From Gilichinskyi gelida (GTDB lineage: Bacteria; Acidobacteriota; Thermoanaerobaculia; Gp7-AA8): a DNA stretch of 64,000 nt. Positions within the stretch are counted from its first letter, which is position 1, and each line of letters begins with the position of its first letter. Location of the stretch: assembly GCA_038040385.1 (NCBI GenBank), contig JBBPII010000004.1, forward strand, positions 332,575-396,574, in the 5' to 3' direction. Shown one piece after another: positions 16,938 to 25,953 of this stretch. The position numbers and the translations under genes are program-made. The notes beneath the pieces were generated by a model. The model did not search any database and was not told the origin of the DNA. It saw nothing but the letters and a program-made list of their open reading frames with translations.

Positions 16938-19900
16938 ATGAACCTCACTGTCCATTCTGCGATCGCGACCTTCGGCGCTGCGGCGAAGCAGAAGCTGGCT
17001 AACTTAGCGGCAACCGGCCAACCCGAAGACCAACTCCGAGCGCCATTTGAACGACTGCTGGCCGACATGGCGGAAATCGCCGACATTCCGCGTACAAAGG
17101 TTGTCGCCGTCGGCGAATCGTCGCTCAGCGAACTGAAAACGCGGCCCGACTACGCCGTCACGGTTCACAACGCGCTGGTCGGTTTCGCGGAGTTGAAAGC
17201 GCCGGGGAAAGGAGCGAATCCGGCGAGGTTCCGAGATCCGCACGACAAGGTGCAGTGGGAGAAACTGCGCTCACTGCCAAATGTGCTCTACACCGACGGA
17301 AATGCCTTCAGCCTTTGGCAGGATGGCGAGTTGGTGGGTGCGGTCGTCACGCTCCTCGGCGATATTGAAAGCTCCGGCGACAAACTGCAAGCACCGCCGG
17401 GCCTTGCGGCGCTCTTCGAGAAGTTTCTGCGATGGGAGCCGATCCCGCCACGAAATGCAAAGGAACTCGCGCACACGACCGCGCGTCTCTGTCGTTTCCT
17501 GCGCGACGAAGTAACCGAGCAACTCGCGCTCGGCAACGAGGCTCTGACCACGCTTGCCGCCGACTGGCGCAAGCTGCTCTTCCCAGAGGCAACGGATGAA
17601 CGCTTCGCCGACGGTTACGCCCAGGCCGTCACGTTTGGGTTGCTCATGGCGCGAGCAAAGGAGATCCCGCTCAGCGCCGGCCTCCAGCACGCCGCGACGG
17701 AGCTGACGAAATCAAACTCGCTTATCGGCTCTGCGCTCCGCCTACTCACGGACAACGCCGAGAACCAGTCCACGCTAAAGACCTCGCTGGGGACGCTCAC
17801 CCGCGTGCTCGACGCCGTGAATTGGTCAAAAGTCAGCAAAGGTCGGCCGGACGCGTGGCTCTACTTCTACGAGGACTTCCTGGAAATCTACGACAACGAT
17901 CTGCGCAAGCTCACCGGTTCCTACTACACGCCGCCGGAAGTCGTTGGCACGATGGTCCGCCTCGTCGATGACGTGCTGCGCACCGACCGCTTCAGGCTTC
18001 ACGCCGGTCTCGCCTCGCCGACGGTGACGCTCGCAGATCCGGCCACCGGCACTGGCACCTTCCTGCTCGGCGTGCTGCGTAAGATCGCCGAGACAGTCCA
18101 GGCGGATGAAGGGGCGGGCTCCGTGCGCGGCGCGATCGACGCGGCGGTGAAACGTCTGATCGCTTTCGAGATGCAGCTCGGGCCATTCGCCGTCGCGCAG
18201 CTCCGCATCCTCGCCGAGATCGTCGAGCTCACAGGGATGGTGCCGGCAGAGCCCGTGCGGATGTTTGTCACGGACACGCTGAGCAATCCCGCAGACGATG
18301 AGGACTGGATTCCCGGCATGCTCGCGCCCATCGCGCAATCGCGGAAGGCGGCGAACAAGATCAAGCGCGACGAGCCAATCACGGTCGTGCTCGGGAATCC
18401 CCCCTACAAAGAAAAGGCGAAGGGCCGCGGGGGCTGGATCGAGGGCCAAACCGCGGCGGCGGAGAAATCTGCGCCGCTCGCCGAGTGGATGCCGCCGCGC
18501 GAGTGGGGTGTGGGTGCGCACAGCAAGCACCTGCGAAATCTCTACGTCTACTTCTGGCGCTGGGCGACGTGGAAGGTCTTCGATCATCATCCCGCGAACC
18601 GCGCCGGTATCGTCTGCTTCATCACCGTCGCCGGCTTTCTCAGCGGCCCGGGCTTTCAAAAGATGCGCGACTACCTCCGGCGTACCTGCGACGACATTTG
18701 GGTCATCGACTGCTCGCCCGAGGGACATCAGCCCGAGGTCGCAACGCGTATCTTTCAAGGCGTGCAGCAGCCAGTCTGCATCGTGCTCGCCTCACGCTCG
18801 GCTAAAAGCGCCCCGAGCGTGCCGGCGACTGTACGCTTTCACTCGCTGCCGACCGGCCATCGCGCGGAGAAGTTCATGGCGCTCGCCGGACTGCGGTTCA
18901 ACGCGAGTGTGTGGCTCGACTGTCCAAGCGACTGGCGCGCACCGTTTCTTCCGGCGTCGACCGGCGCGTGGGCAACGTATCCTAGAATCGAAGACCTCTT
19001 CATCTATAACGGTTCCGGAGCGATGCCGGGACGTACATGGATCATTGCACCGGATGCGGAGTCACTGGAACGGCGCTGGCACAAGCTCGTCCACGCATCA
19101 GCGGAGGAGAAGGAAGTCCTATTCCATCCGCATGAGCTCAAGAACGGGCTCGGCGATCGGCACAGCAAGCGTGTGGTACGTGATGGTCTTCCCGGTTATG
19201 AAGCGCGACTAAAGTCGGTCGCTGATGAGCGTGGCGTTTGCGTTCCCCCGGCTCGCTACGGCTACCGCTCCCTCGATCGGCAATGGATCATCCCCGATAA
19301 TCGGCTGATCAATCGCCCGAATCCTGAGCTGTGGAAAGGACGCTCTGAGCGCCAGATCTTTCTGACCGCTCTTATGCGCCACTCACCGTCGTCAGGGCCC
19401 GCAATCACAATCACCGGGCTGGTTCCCGACCACGATCATTACAAAGGTTCGTTCGCCGGCCGCGTTTTCCCGCTCTGGGACGATGCCACCGCAAGCAGGG
19501 CGAATCTCCCGCCGAAACTGCTGCCCTTCCTTGCGCAACGTTTCGACCGCACCGTCGCAGCCGAAGATTTCATCGCCTACATTGCCGCGACAGCCGCGCA
19601 TTCGACGTTTACCGCGCGCTTTCAAGACGACCTGTCCACGCCCGGCCTGCGCATCCCCATCACCGCCGATGCGGCGTTGTTCGCCGAAGCGGCAGCTCTT
19701 GGGCGTACGGTCATCTGGTTACACACTTTCGGCGAGCGCATGCCTGATCCGGACCAAGGACGCCCTGCCCAACCCCCGCGCCTGCCGGAGGAAAAAAGGC
19801 CGCGGATCCCCGCCGCGGGAGCAATCCCGCAAGATCCCGCAGCGATGCCAGACGAGATCGACTACGACGCTGCGACGAAACGGCTGCTCATCGGCACCGG

Positions 19901-20273
19901 GTTCGTGGAGAACGTCGAGCCCGCGGTTTGGCGCTACGAGGTCTCGGGCAAGCAGGTGCTGCTGCAGTGGTTCAGCTATCGGAAAAAGAACCGCGAGCGT
20001 CCGATCATCGGCAACCGCCGTCCGCCTTCGCCGCTCGGCAATATCCAGCCCGACCACTGGCTTGCCGAATACACAACAGAACTGATCAACGTGCTCAACG
20101 TCCTCGGCTGGCTCGTCGAGCTCGAACCGCAGCAGGCGTCGCTGCTGGAGCGAATCTGCACCGGGCCTTTGATCAGCGACGCGGACATGCGGGTCGCCGG
20201 AGCACTCGAGGTGCCGGCCTCCACGAAACGAGGGCCGGGTTCAAAAACAACGCCCACCCTCTTCGACACGTAA
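16938..20273 (+). CDS. Single-chain restriction-modification enzyme (type IIG-like)
   Basis: A 1111-residue protein joining a nuclease and an N6-adenine methyltransferase. The N-terminal PD-(D/E)XK nuclease is suggested by Asp71 in RPDYAV and Glu85-x-Lys87 in FAELKAP. The methyltransferase has the SAM motif ADPATGTGTFLLG (366-378) and catalytic NPPY (487-490). Before it, KLTGSYYTPPEVVGTMVRLV is typical of type I and IIG enzymes. The C-terminal third is likely target recognition. I see no helicase motifs and no separate S subunit, so the enzyme probably cuts and methylates alone. It is bracketed by DUF4097 3'-end copies, and its codon use is slightly less GC-rich than its neighbours, pointing to transfer. 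Confidence 0.87.
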   Translation: MNLTVHSAIATFGAAAKQKLANLAATGQPEDQLRAPFERLLADMAEIADIPRTKVVAVGESSLSELKTRPDYAVTVHNALVGFAELKAPGKGANPARFRDPHDKVQWEKLRSLPNVLYTDGNAFSLWQDGELVGAVVTLLGDIESSGDKLQAPPGLAALFEKFLRWEPIPPRNAKELAHTTARLCRFLRDEVTEQLALGNEALTTLAADWRKLLFPEATDERFADGYAQAVTFGLLMARAKEIPLSAGLQHAATELTKSNSLIGSALRLLTDNAENQSTLKTSLGTLTRVLDAVNWSKVSKGRPDAWLYFYEDFLEIYDNDLRKLTGSYYTPPEVVGTMVRLVDDVLRTDRFRLHAGLASPTVTLADPATGTGTFLLGVLRKIAETVQADEGAGSVRGAIDAAVKRLIAFEMQLGPFAVAQLRILAEIVELTGMVPAEPVRMFVTDTLSNPADDEDWIPGMLAPIAQSRKAANKIKRDEPITVVLGNPPYKEKAKGRGGWIEGQTAAAEKSAPLAEWMPPREWGVGAHSKHLRNLYVYFWRWATWKVFDHHPANRAGIVCFITVAGFLSGPGFQKMRDYLRRTCDDIWVIDCSPEGHQPEVATRIFQGVQQPVCIVLASRSAKSAPSVPATVRFHSLPTGHRAEKFMALAGLRFNASVWLDCPSDWRAPFLPASTGAWATYPRIEDLFIYNGSGAMPGRTWIIAPDAESLERRWHKLVHASAEEKEVLFHPHELKNGLGDRHSKRVVRDGLPGYEARLKSVADERGVCVPPARYGYRSLDRQWIIPDNRLINRPNPELWKGRSERQIFLTALMRHSPSSGPAITITGLVPDHDHYKGSFAGRVFPLWDDATASRANLPPKLLPFLAQRFDRTVAAEDFIAYIAATAAHSTFTARFQDDLSTPGLRIPITADAALFAEAAALGRTVIWLHTFGERMPDPDQGRPAQPPRLPEEKRPRIPAAGAIPQDPAAMPDEIDYDAATKRLLIGTGFVENVEPAVWRYEVSGKQVLLQWFSYRKKNRERPIIGNRRPPSPLGNIQPDHWLAEYTTELINVLNVLGWLVELEPQQASLLERICTGPLISDADMRVAGALEVPASTKRGPGSKTTPTLFDT

Positions 20274-20289
20274 TGATGCGGAACCGCCG

Positions 20290-21078
20290 CTAGCGCGCCG
20301 CGAGAATCTCGATCGAACCGTTCGTGGTCCGCAGCCGCAGCTCCGGCCCTCCGCCGTTGATGTCGCCGCGCAGCGAGTGGCGCCCCGCCTTGGTGGTGCT
20401 GATCGGCAGCTCCGTGTTGATCGAGCCGTTGGTGGTCGATGCGTCGACGTGCGCGGCGAACGTCGGCGGCGCGGAGAGAGAGATGCGGCCGTTGGTGGTC
20501 GACAGGCGCATGGCCTTCCCCGGCGTCACATGGAGCAGCTCGGCGCGGATGGCGCCGTTGGTGGTCGCCGCCTCGATGTCGCCTGCGCAGCGCGCCAGGC
20601 TGATGCGGCCGTTGGTGGTCTCGATGCGATGCGAGCCGCGGATGTCGCTGACCTCGATGCCGCCATTGGTGTTGTCGAGGTCGAGACTCATCGTGCGCGG
20701 CACGTCCACCTCGTAGGTGACCGAGGCGTTGACGCGGCCGCCGCCGAACATCCAGTCGAGAAAGTCGAGGCCGTCGCCGCGCTTGGGGTAGCGGGTGATG
20801 ACCCGCAGCCCGCCGTCGGACGGCACGATCTCGATCTTCAGGTCGGCCATCGCCTCCTTCGCGCTCTGGGCTCCCGAGGCGTGCACTTTCTTCTGGGCCT
20901 GGATGCGGACGCGCGGCTGGTCCCAGGCGCGGATGGTGATGTTGCCGTTGACGTTGGCCAGGGACACGCGCGCGCCCGGCCGGACGTCGAAGGTGCGGTC
21001 GAACTTCTCTTCGAGCGTGGTGGCGGAGGCGGTGAGGGCGGTGAGGGAGAGAGCGGCGGCGATGGCGAGTCTTCGCAT
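20290..21078 (-). CDS. DUF4097-family beta-helix protein
   Basis: A 262-residue exported protein with a signal peptide (MRRLAIAAALSLTALTASA). Its body is a ladder of TTNG(R/S/A)I motifs (ETTNGRISL, ATTNGAIRA, STTNGRISL, STTNGSINT, RTTNGSIEI) typical of the DUF4097/putative adhesin family, whose repeats form a right-handed beta-helix. Function is unknown in the family. It may be surface-exposed or periplasmic. It is divergent from the M28 peptidase gene with 54 bases between starts. Confidence 0.8.
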   Translation of the reverse strand: MRRLAIAAALSLTALTASATTLEEKFDRTFDVRPGARVSLANVNGNITIRAWDQPRVRIQAQKKVHASGAQSAKEAMADLKIEIVPSDGGLRVITRYPKRGDGLDFLDWMFGGGRVNASVTYEVDVPRTMSLDLDNTNGGIEVSDIRGSHRIETTNGRISLARCAGDIEAATTNGAIRAELLHVTPGKAMRLSTTNGRISLSAPPTFAAHVDASTTNGSINTELPISTTKAGRHSLRGDINGGGPELRLRTTNGSIEILAAR

Positions 21079-21132
21079 GCGAGCTAATACGCGCGGCGGG
21101 CGGCGAGGTTTACAACCGGTACAATCCGCGCC

Positions 21133-23367
21133 GTGAATCGCAGCCGTGCCACGGCGCTCCTGTTCGCGCTCCTCGCCGCGATCCTGGCCGCGGTGGTGGT
21201 GCAGAACCGCGGGATGCGGCCGAAACCGGCCTCCGCGCCCCCTGCCGAATTCTCCGCCGCCCGCGCCTTCGCCGCGGAGAGCGAGATCCTCGGCGGCGAC
21301 CTCCCCCATCCCGTCGGCAGCGCGGCGCACGCCGCGGTGCGTGACCGGCTGGCCGCGCATCTCCGCGCCCTCGGCTACGACGTCGCCATCCAGCGCGCCT
21401 TCGCCTGCACCGCGCACGTGGTCTGCGCGCCGGTGGAGAACGTCATCGCCCGCACCGCCGGCGACGCGAGGCCCGACGCCCTCCTGGTCGCCGCGCACTA
21501 CGACTCCGTCGCCTCCGGGCCCGGCGCCTCCGACGACGGCCTCGGCGTGGCGACCGTAGTGGAGACGGCGCGCGCGCTGCGCGGCGAGCGCTTTCGCAAT
21601 CCGATCGTCTTTCTGATCACGGACGCCGAGGAGGTGGGGCTGATCGGCGCGGAAGCGTTCGTGGCCGACGCGGATCTCTCGAAGGGCGTGGCGGCGGTGA
21701 TCAACGTCGAGGCTCGCGGCACCAACGGCGCGAGCACCATGTTCGAGACCAGCGGGCGAAACCGGTGGCTGATCCGCGCGCTGGCGCACACGCTGCCGCG
21801 GCCGGCCACGACGTCGCTGTTCGCCAGCATCTACGACATGCTGCCGAACGACACCGACCTCACCGTCTTCAAGCGCGCCGGCCTGGCGGGGGTGAACTTC
21901 GCCAACATCGGCGGCGTGCAGCGGTACCACACCCGGCTGGACAATCTGGCGCACGTCTCGCTGCCGACCCTGCAGCAGCACGGCGGCCATGCGCTGGCCT
22001 CGGCGCGCGCTCTGGCCAACGCCGACCTTCGCCAGACCAGCGACGCGAACGCCGTCTGGTTCGACGTCCTCTCCTTCTTCATCCTCTGGTGGCCGCAGCG
22101 GTGGTCGCTGTGGATGGCGATCGTGGCGCTGGTCATCCTGCTAATCGTGGTGGTGCTCCGCTTCCACGATCGGGCCATGCCGGGGGGCGGCGCGACGCTC
22201 GGCGTGCTCTCGTTTTTCCTCTCGGTGCTGTTGACGTTTGCGATCGCCATCGGCGCGAGCTGGCTGGCGGGCCTGCGCGGGCGCGCGCTGTACGCGGCGC
22301 AGCCCGGCCCGGCGACGGCGGCGATGTGGCTGATCGGCATTGGGATTCCGATCGCCATCGCCCGCCGCTTCCACGAGCACGCGAAATTCGACGGCCTGTA
22401 CCTCGGGCAGGCGATTTGCTGGAGCGTGATCGGCATCGTGCTGACCCTGGTCCTCCCCGGCGCGAGCTACCTCGCCGTCATCCTGGCGATGACTTGCGCG
22501 CTGCTCGGCGTGGTGCGCGCCACGGTGGGCGCCGACAAGGCGGTGGTGTCGATCCTCACCGCCGGCGTCGCTGCGGTCCTCTTCTTCCCGCTCGCCGTGA
22601 CGCTCTACGACGCCCTCGGCCGCCCCTCCCTCCCCGTCATTGCCACGGTGGTGGCGCTGGTGACCACCACCTTCGCCCCGATGATCGCCACCGCCCCTCC
22701 GCTGCGCCGCGCGCTGGGCAGCGCGTTCATCGTCACCACTATAGTATTCGTTACTATAGCTAACTTTGTCCCCCCCTACACTTCCGACTCGCCGCGGCAC
22801 ATCAACCTCCGCTACTACCAGGATGGGCCGCCGCGCTGGCTCGCCGACAGCGTCACCCCGCAGATGGCGCGCGCCGTCAACTTCGAGGTGGTGCGCCCGC
22901 GGATGTTCGAGTGGCTGGCGTCGCCGCCCGCGCCGTACGTAGCCGCCGCCCCGCCCCTTGGCGCGCCGCCGCCCGAGTTCCGCGTGGTGAGCGACGAGGG
23001 GGGCGGCGGCCGGCGCAAGCTCACGCTGCACATCCGCTCGGCCCGCAACGCCGCGCGCGTCGGCATCCTCTTCCGCACCCCCGCCCTGCTGTCGCTTCGC
23101 GTCAACGGCGTCACCCCTCCCCCGCCTTCCCAGCGCTTCCGCAACTTCCTCGCGCCGCAGTGGCATCAGGCCTCGGTGCGCGGGGCCTCCGAAGCGCTGG
23201 TGGAGATCACCCTGGGACGCGACGCGCCGATCGACGCGGTAATCTCCGACACCACATACGGCCTCCCGCCCTCCGGCGCCGCGCTGGCCGGCGCGCGCGA
23301 CGCATCGCTCGCCGTGCCGGTGCAGGATGGCGACACGACGACCGTGGTGCGACGCCTGCGCATCTGA
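21133..23367 (+). CDS. M28-family peptidase with membrane domain
   Basis: A 744-residue protein: one N-terminal signal anchor, an M28 zinc peptidase domain, about eight transmembrane helices (roughly residues 310-560) and a C-terminal beta domain. Zinc ligands and catalytic residues are visible: His122 and Asp124 in AAHYDS, the GASDDG loop (131-136), Glu166-Glu167 in DAEEVGLIG, and His266 in RYHTRLDN. The start is GTG. The layout matches membrane-bound aminopeptidases. The AT-rich palindrome at 22739 codes part of the last helix. Confidence 0.88.
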   Translation: MNRSRATALLFALLAAILAAVVVQNRGMRPKPASAPPAEFSAARAFAAESEILGGDLPHPVGSAAHAAVRDRLAAHLRALGYDVAIQRAFACTAHVVCAPVENVIARTAGDARPDALLVAAHYDSVASGPGASDDGLGVATVVETARALRGERFRNPIVFLITDAEEVGLIGAEAFVADADLSKGVAAVINVEARGTNGASTMFETSGRNRWLIRALAHTLPRPATTSLFASIYDMLPNDTDLTVFKRAGLAGVNFANIGGVQRYHTRLDNLAHVSLPTLQQHGGHALASARALANADLRQTSDANAVWFDVLSFFILWWPQRWSLWMAIVALVILLIVVVLRFHDRAMPGGGATLGVLSFFLSVLLTFAIAIGASWLAGLRGRALYAAQPGPATAAMWLIGIGIPIAIARRFHEHAKFDGLYLGQAICWSVIGIVLTLVLPGASYLAVILAMTCALLGVVRATVGADKAVVSILTAGVAAVLFFPLAVTLYDALGRPSLPVIATVVALVTTTFAPMIATAPPLRRALGSAFIVTTIVFVTIANFVPPYTSDSPRHINLRYYQDGPPRWLADSVTPQMARAVNFEVVRPRMFEWLASPPAPYVAAAPPLGAPPPEFRVVSDEGGGGRRKLTLHIRSARNAARVGILFRTPALLSLRVNGVTPPPPSQRFRNFLAPQWHQASVRGASEALVEITLGRDAPIDAVISDTTYGLPPSGAALAGARDASLAVPVQDGDTTTVVRRLRI
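22739..22759. repeat. AT-rich 21-bp palindrome (A1)
   Basis: Arms CTATAGTA and TACTATAG around ttcgt. It lies inside the M28 gene, coding TIVFVTIA. Related copies in the same reading frame occur at 49213 and 60442. Confidence 0.75.
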
Positions 23368-23372
23368 TGAGT

Positions 23373-23473
23373 GGAGCGCCGGCGTCCTCGCCGGCTGGCC
23401 GGGCGCCGTCCCGGCGCCCTTCGCAAACGGCGGCGGGACGCCGCCGCGCCAGCCGCCGGGACGGCGGCGCTCC
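23373..23473. repeat. Composite palindrome, GGAGCGCC class (G2)
   Basis: Outer arms GGAGCGCCG and CGGCGCTCC flank four GC-rich hairpins in a row, each with a 3-4 base loop. It fills the space between the M28 stop and the ribosomal operon terminator. Confidence 0.8.
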
Positions 23474-23490
23474 GTTGCTACCATCCGCTG

Positions 23491-23519
23491 AAATGAAACG
23501 GCCCGCCGGGCGGCGGGCC
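23491..23519 (-). terminator. Rho-independent terminator of the ribosomal superoperon
   Basis: On the minus strand a stem GGCCCGCCG/CGGCGGGCC with a 2-base loop is followed by TTTCATTT, 8 bases after the rplQ stop. The U tract is imperfect. Confidence 0.7.
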
Positions 23520-23526
23520 TGATTCG

Positions 23527-24093
23527 TCACTTCTTCTTTTTCGAGGGCGCCTTTTTCTTCGGCTTCTCCTCCGATTTTTCTTTCTTCGGAGCTGCCTTCT
23601 TGGCGGGCGCTTTCTTCTTCTTCGGCTTTTCTTCCTCGGCTGATTCCTGCTCGTCGTCGGCCGGCTCCGCATCCTTCTTCGAGGCGGCCTTCTTCGCCTT
23701 GACCGGCTCTTCGGCCTTCTCCTCGGTCTTCATCAGCTCGTAGCCGACGAACTCGATGATGGCCGTCTCGGCGGCGTCGCCGCGGCGCGGACCGATCTTG
23801 ATGATCCGGGTGTAGCCGCCGGGACGATCGGCGAAGCGCGGCCCGAGGGTGTCGAACAGCTTGGCGACGAGCGTCTCGTCAGCGACCACGCGGAAGACCT
23901 GCCGCCGGTTGTGGACGTTGTCGGTCTTGCCGATGGTGATGAGGCGCTCGATCTGCGGGCGCAGCTCCTTCGCCTTCGGCAGGGTGGTGATGATGCGTTC
24001 CCTGTCGATGAGCGAGGAGAGCTGGTTGCGGAACAGCGCGTTGCGATGCGCGCTGGTGCGACCGAGTTTGCGATTCACCATTCCATGACGCAT
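23527..24093 (-). CDS. rplQ: 50S ribosomal protein L17
   Basis: 188 residues. The first 118 are ordinary L17 (MRHGMVNRKLGRTSAHRNAL, then GGYTRIIKIGPRRGDAAE). The last 70 are a low-complexity Lys/Glu/Ala/Pro tail ending in KKKK, longer than the usual protein of 115-130 residues. It is the last gene of the superoperon, 12 bases after rpoA. Confidence 0.96.
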   Translation of the reverse strand: MRHGMVNRKLGRTSAHRNALFRNQLSSLIDRERIITTLPKAKELRPQIERLITIGKTDNVHNRRQVFRVVADETLVAKLFDTLGPRFADRPGGYTRIIKIGPRRGDAAETAIIEFVGYELMKTEEKAEEPVKAKKAASKKDAEPADDEQESAEEEKPKKKKAPAKKAAPKKEKSEEKPKKKAPSKKKK

Positions 24094-24105
24094 GTTTGCA
24101 GTCCT

Positions 24106-25086
24106 TTAGTCGCGCATCTCGGCGCGGGCGCCCTTGGTCATGCCGAACGAGAGGCCGAGCGAGGCAAGAACGTCTTTGATCTCGTCGAGCGACTTGCGGC
24201 CGAAGTTCTTGGTCGACAGCATCTCGCGCTCGGTGCGCTGCACCAGATCGCCGAGGGTGCGGATGTTGGCGTTCTTGAGGCAGTTCGCGGAGCGGACCGA
24301 GAGGTCGAGCTCTTCGATCGGCTTGGACAGCATCTCGGCCATGCGGGGATCGACTTCCGGCGCCGCCATCTCTTCCGCTTCCTCACCGCGCGCTTCGAAG
24401 GTGCTGAAGATGCGGAGGTGGTCGCCGAGGAGATCGGCGGCCAGGCCGACCGCTTCCTGCGGCGAGACCGCGCCGTTGGTCCACACTTCGAGCACCAGCT
24501 TGTCGTAGTCGGTCATCTGGCCGACGCGGGCGCCTTCCACGTGATAATTCACGCGGCGGACGGGCGAGTGGATGGAGTCGATGGGGATGTAGCCCAGCGG
24601 GAGGTCGGTGTCCGCGTTGCGGTCGGCGACCTGGTAGCCGCGGCCGCGCTTGAGGCGGGCCTCCAGCTTGAGCGAGCCTTCCTTCGACAGGGTGGCGATG
24701 TGCGCCGTCTGGTCGAGGATCTCGAGGTCGGAGTCCTGTTCGAAGTCGGCGGCGGTGACCACACCGGGGCCCTTCTTCTCCAGGTACAGCGTCTTGGGCC
24801 CTTCACCGTGCAGCTTGAAGGGGATCTGTTTGAGGTTGAGAACGACGTCGGTCATGTCCTCGACCACGCCGGTGAGCGACGAGAACTCGTGCAGCACGCC
24901 CTCGACGCGGACGGCGGTGATCGCCGCTCCCTCGATGGACGAGAGGAGCACGCGCCGCAGCGCGTTGCCGATGGTAGTGCCGAAGCCGCGCTCGAACGGC
25001 TGGGCGGTGAAACGCCCGTAGTTCGGCGTGAGAGTCTCGGCATCGTATTCGAGCTTTTTCGGTTTCTGAAAATCTGACCACAACAT
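24106..25086 (-). CDS. rpoA: RNA polymerase alpha subunit
   Basis: 326 residues, normal length. The N-terminal dimerisation domain includes PFERGFGTTIGNALRRVLL. The C-terminal domain with LDLSVRSANCLKNA and STKNFGRKSLDEIK binds UP elements and activators. AGGAGG precedes the ATG at 25086, so a longer in-frame reading that runs through the upstream palindrome is wrong. Confidence 0.97.
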   Translation of the reverse strand: MLWSDFQKPKKLEYDAETLTPNYGRFTAQPFERGFGTTIGNALRRVLLSSIEGAAITAVRVEGVLHEFSSLTGVVEDMTDVVLNLKQIPFKLHGEGPKTLYLEKKGPGVVTAADFEQDSDLEILDQTAHIATLSKEGSLKLEARLKRGRGYQVADRNADTDLPLGYIPIDSIHSPVRRVNYHVEGARVGQMTDYDKLVLEVWTNGAVSPQEAVGLAADLLGDHLRIFSTFEARGEEAEEMAAPEVDPRMAEMLSKPIEELDLSVRSANCLKNANIRTLGDLVQRTEREMLSTKNFGRKSLDEIKDVLASLGLSFGMTKGARAEMRD

Positions 25087-25109
25087 TTGCGCGGCCTCCT
25101 GCTTCTCTT

Positions 25110-25165
25110 GTGTAGTGGCGGGCGCTCTCGCCCGCCATCGGCGGCCGAAGCGACCGCCGCTACAC
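25110..25165. repeat. GTGTAG...CTACAC composite palindrome (T1)
   Basis: Outer arms GTGTAGtGGCGG and CCGCCGCTACAC hold two inner hairpins (GGCGGGCG-ctct-CGCCCGCC and a GCGGcCGaagCGaCCGC stem). It lies between rpsD and rpoA. The same plan occurs at 35113 and 39384. Confidence 0.8.
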
Positions 25166-25170
25166 GACAT

Positions 25171-25797
25171 TTACTTCGAGTAGAGTTCGACGATGAGCTG
25201 TTCCTGAATCGGCAGGCGGATGTCTTCGCGTTTCGGGACATCGAGCACCGTGCCGCGGAACTGCTCGGGATTGAGCTCCAGCCAAGCGGGAATCCCGCGC
25301 CCGCTTGCTGTTTCGACGGCCTGCCGGATCTGATCGTTCTTACGGCTCTTCTCGCGAACCTGGATCACATCGCCCTTGCGGGCCTGGTAGGAGGGGATGT
25401 TGATCTTCTTGCCGTTGACTTCGACGTGCCCGTGGCGCACGAGCTGGCGGGCCTGCGCGCGCGAGGCGGCGAAGCCGAGCGAGTAGACGACGTTGTCGAG
25501 CCGCAGCTCGAGCTGGCGCAACAGCGATTCACCGGTGATGCCGCTCTGCTGCGCGGCGCGCTGGAAGTAGAGCCGGAACTGGCGCTCCAGCAAGCCGTAG
25601 ATGCGTTTGACCTTCTGCTTCTCGCGGAGCTGAATGCCGTAGCCGAGCACCTTGGAGCGCCGGCGGCCGTGCTGGCCGGGCGCGTAGTTGCGGCGCTCGA
25701 TGGCGCATTTGTCCTTGAAGCAGCGATCGCCCTTCAAGAAGAGTTTCATGCCCTCTCGCCGGCAGAGCCGGCAAACGGGATCCGAGTAACGAGCCAC
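25171..25797 (-). CDS. rpsD: 30S ribosomal protein S4
   Basis: 208 residues. A GTG start at 25797 is preceded by AGGAGG. The N-terminus keeps four cysteines (9, 12, 26, 31) and is thus the zinc-binding form. The S4 RNA-binding domain includes SRAQARQLVRHGHVEVNGKK. S4 nucleates 30S assembly and often represses its own operon. Confidence 0.96.
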   Translation of the reverse strand: MARYSDPVCRLCRREGMKLFLKGDRCFKDKCAIERRNYAPGQHGRRRSKVLGYGIQLREKQKVKRIYGLLERQFRLYFQRAAQQSGITGESLLRQLELRLDNVVYSLGFAASRAQARQLVRHGHVEVNGKKINIPSYQARKGDVIQVREKSRKNDQIRQAVETASGRGIPAWLELNPEQFRGTVLDVPKREDIRLPIQEQLIVELYSK

Positions 25798-25880
25798 TTG
25801 ACCTCCTGTTTCGTTCGGACCCGCTCCACCATGGAGCGTTCCGCATACGCCAGCTGCTGCATGACGTAACTTGATTCCTC

Positions 25881-25950
25881 GTTCGCCGTTGGCCGTTGAC
25901 CGTTGGCCGAAGTCTTCATCTCGGTCAACGGCCAACAGCCAACGGTCAAC
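25881..25950. repeat. Heptamer-arm hairpin between rpsK and rpsD (H2)
   Basis: Arms of 30 bases (25881-25910 and 25921-25950) made of four 7-base units (GTTCGCC, GTTGGCC, GTTGACC, GTTGGCC) pair with 5 mismatches and a 10-base loop. Confidence 0.85.
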
Positions 25951-25953
25951 TTC

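Noticed and set aside
25087..25170. Upstream extension of rpoA through the GTGTAG palindrome
   Set aside because: AGGAGG directly precedes the internal ATG at 25086, and the extension is not part of the alpha subunit fold.
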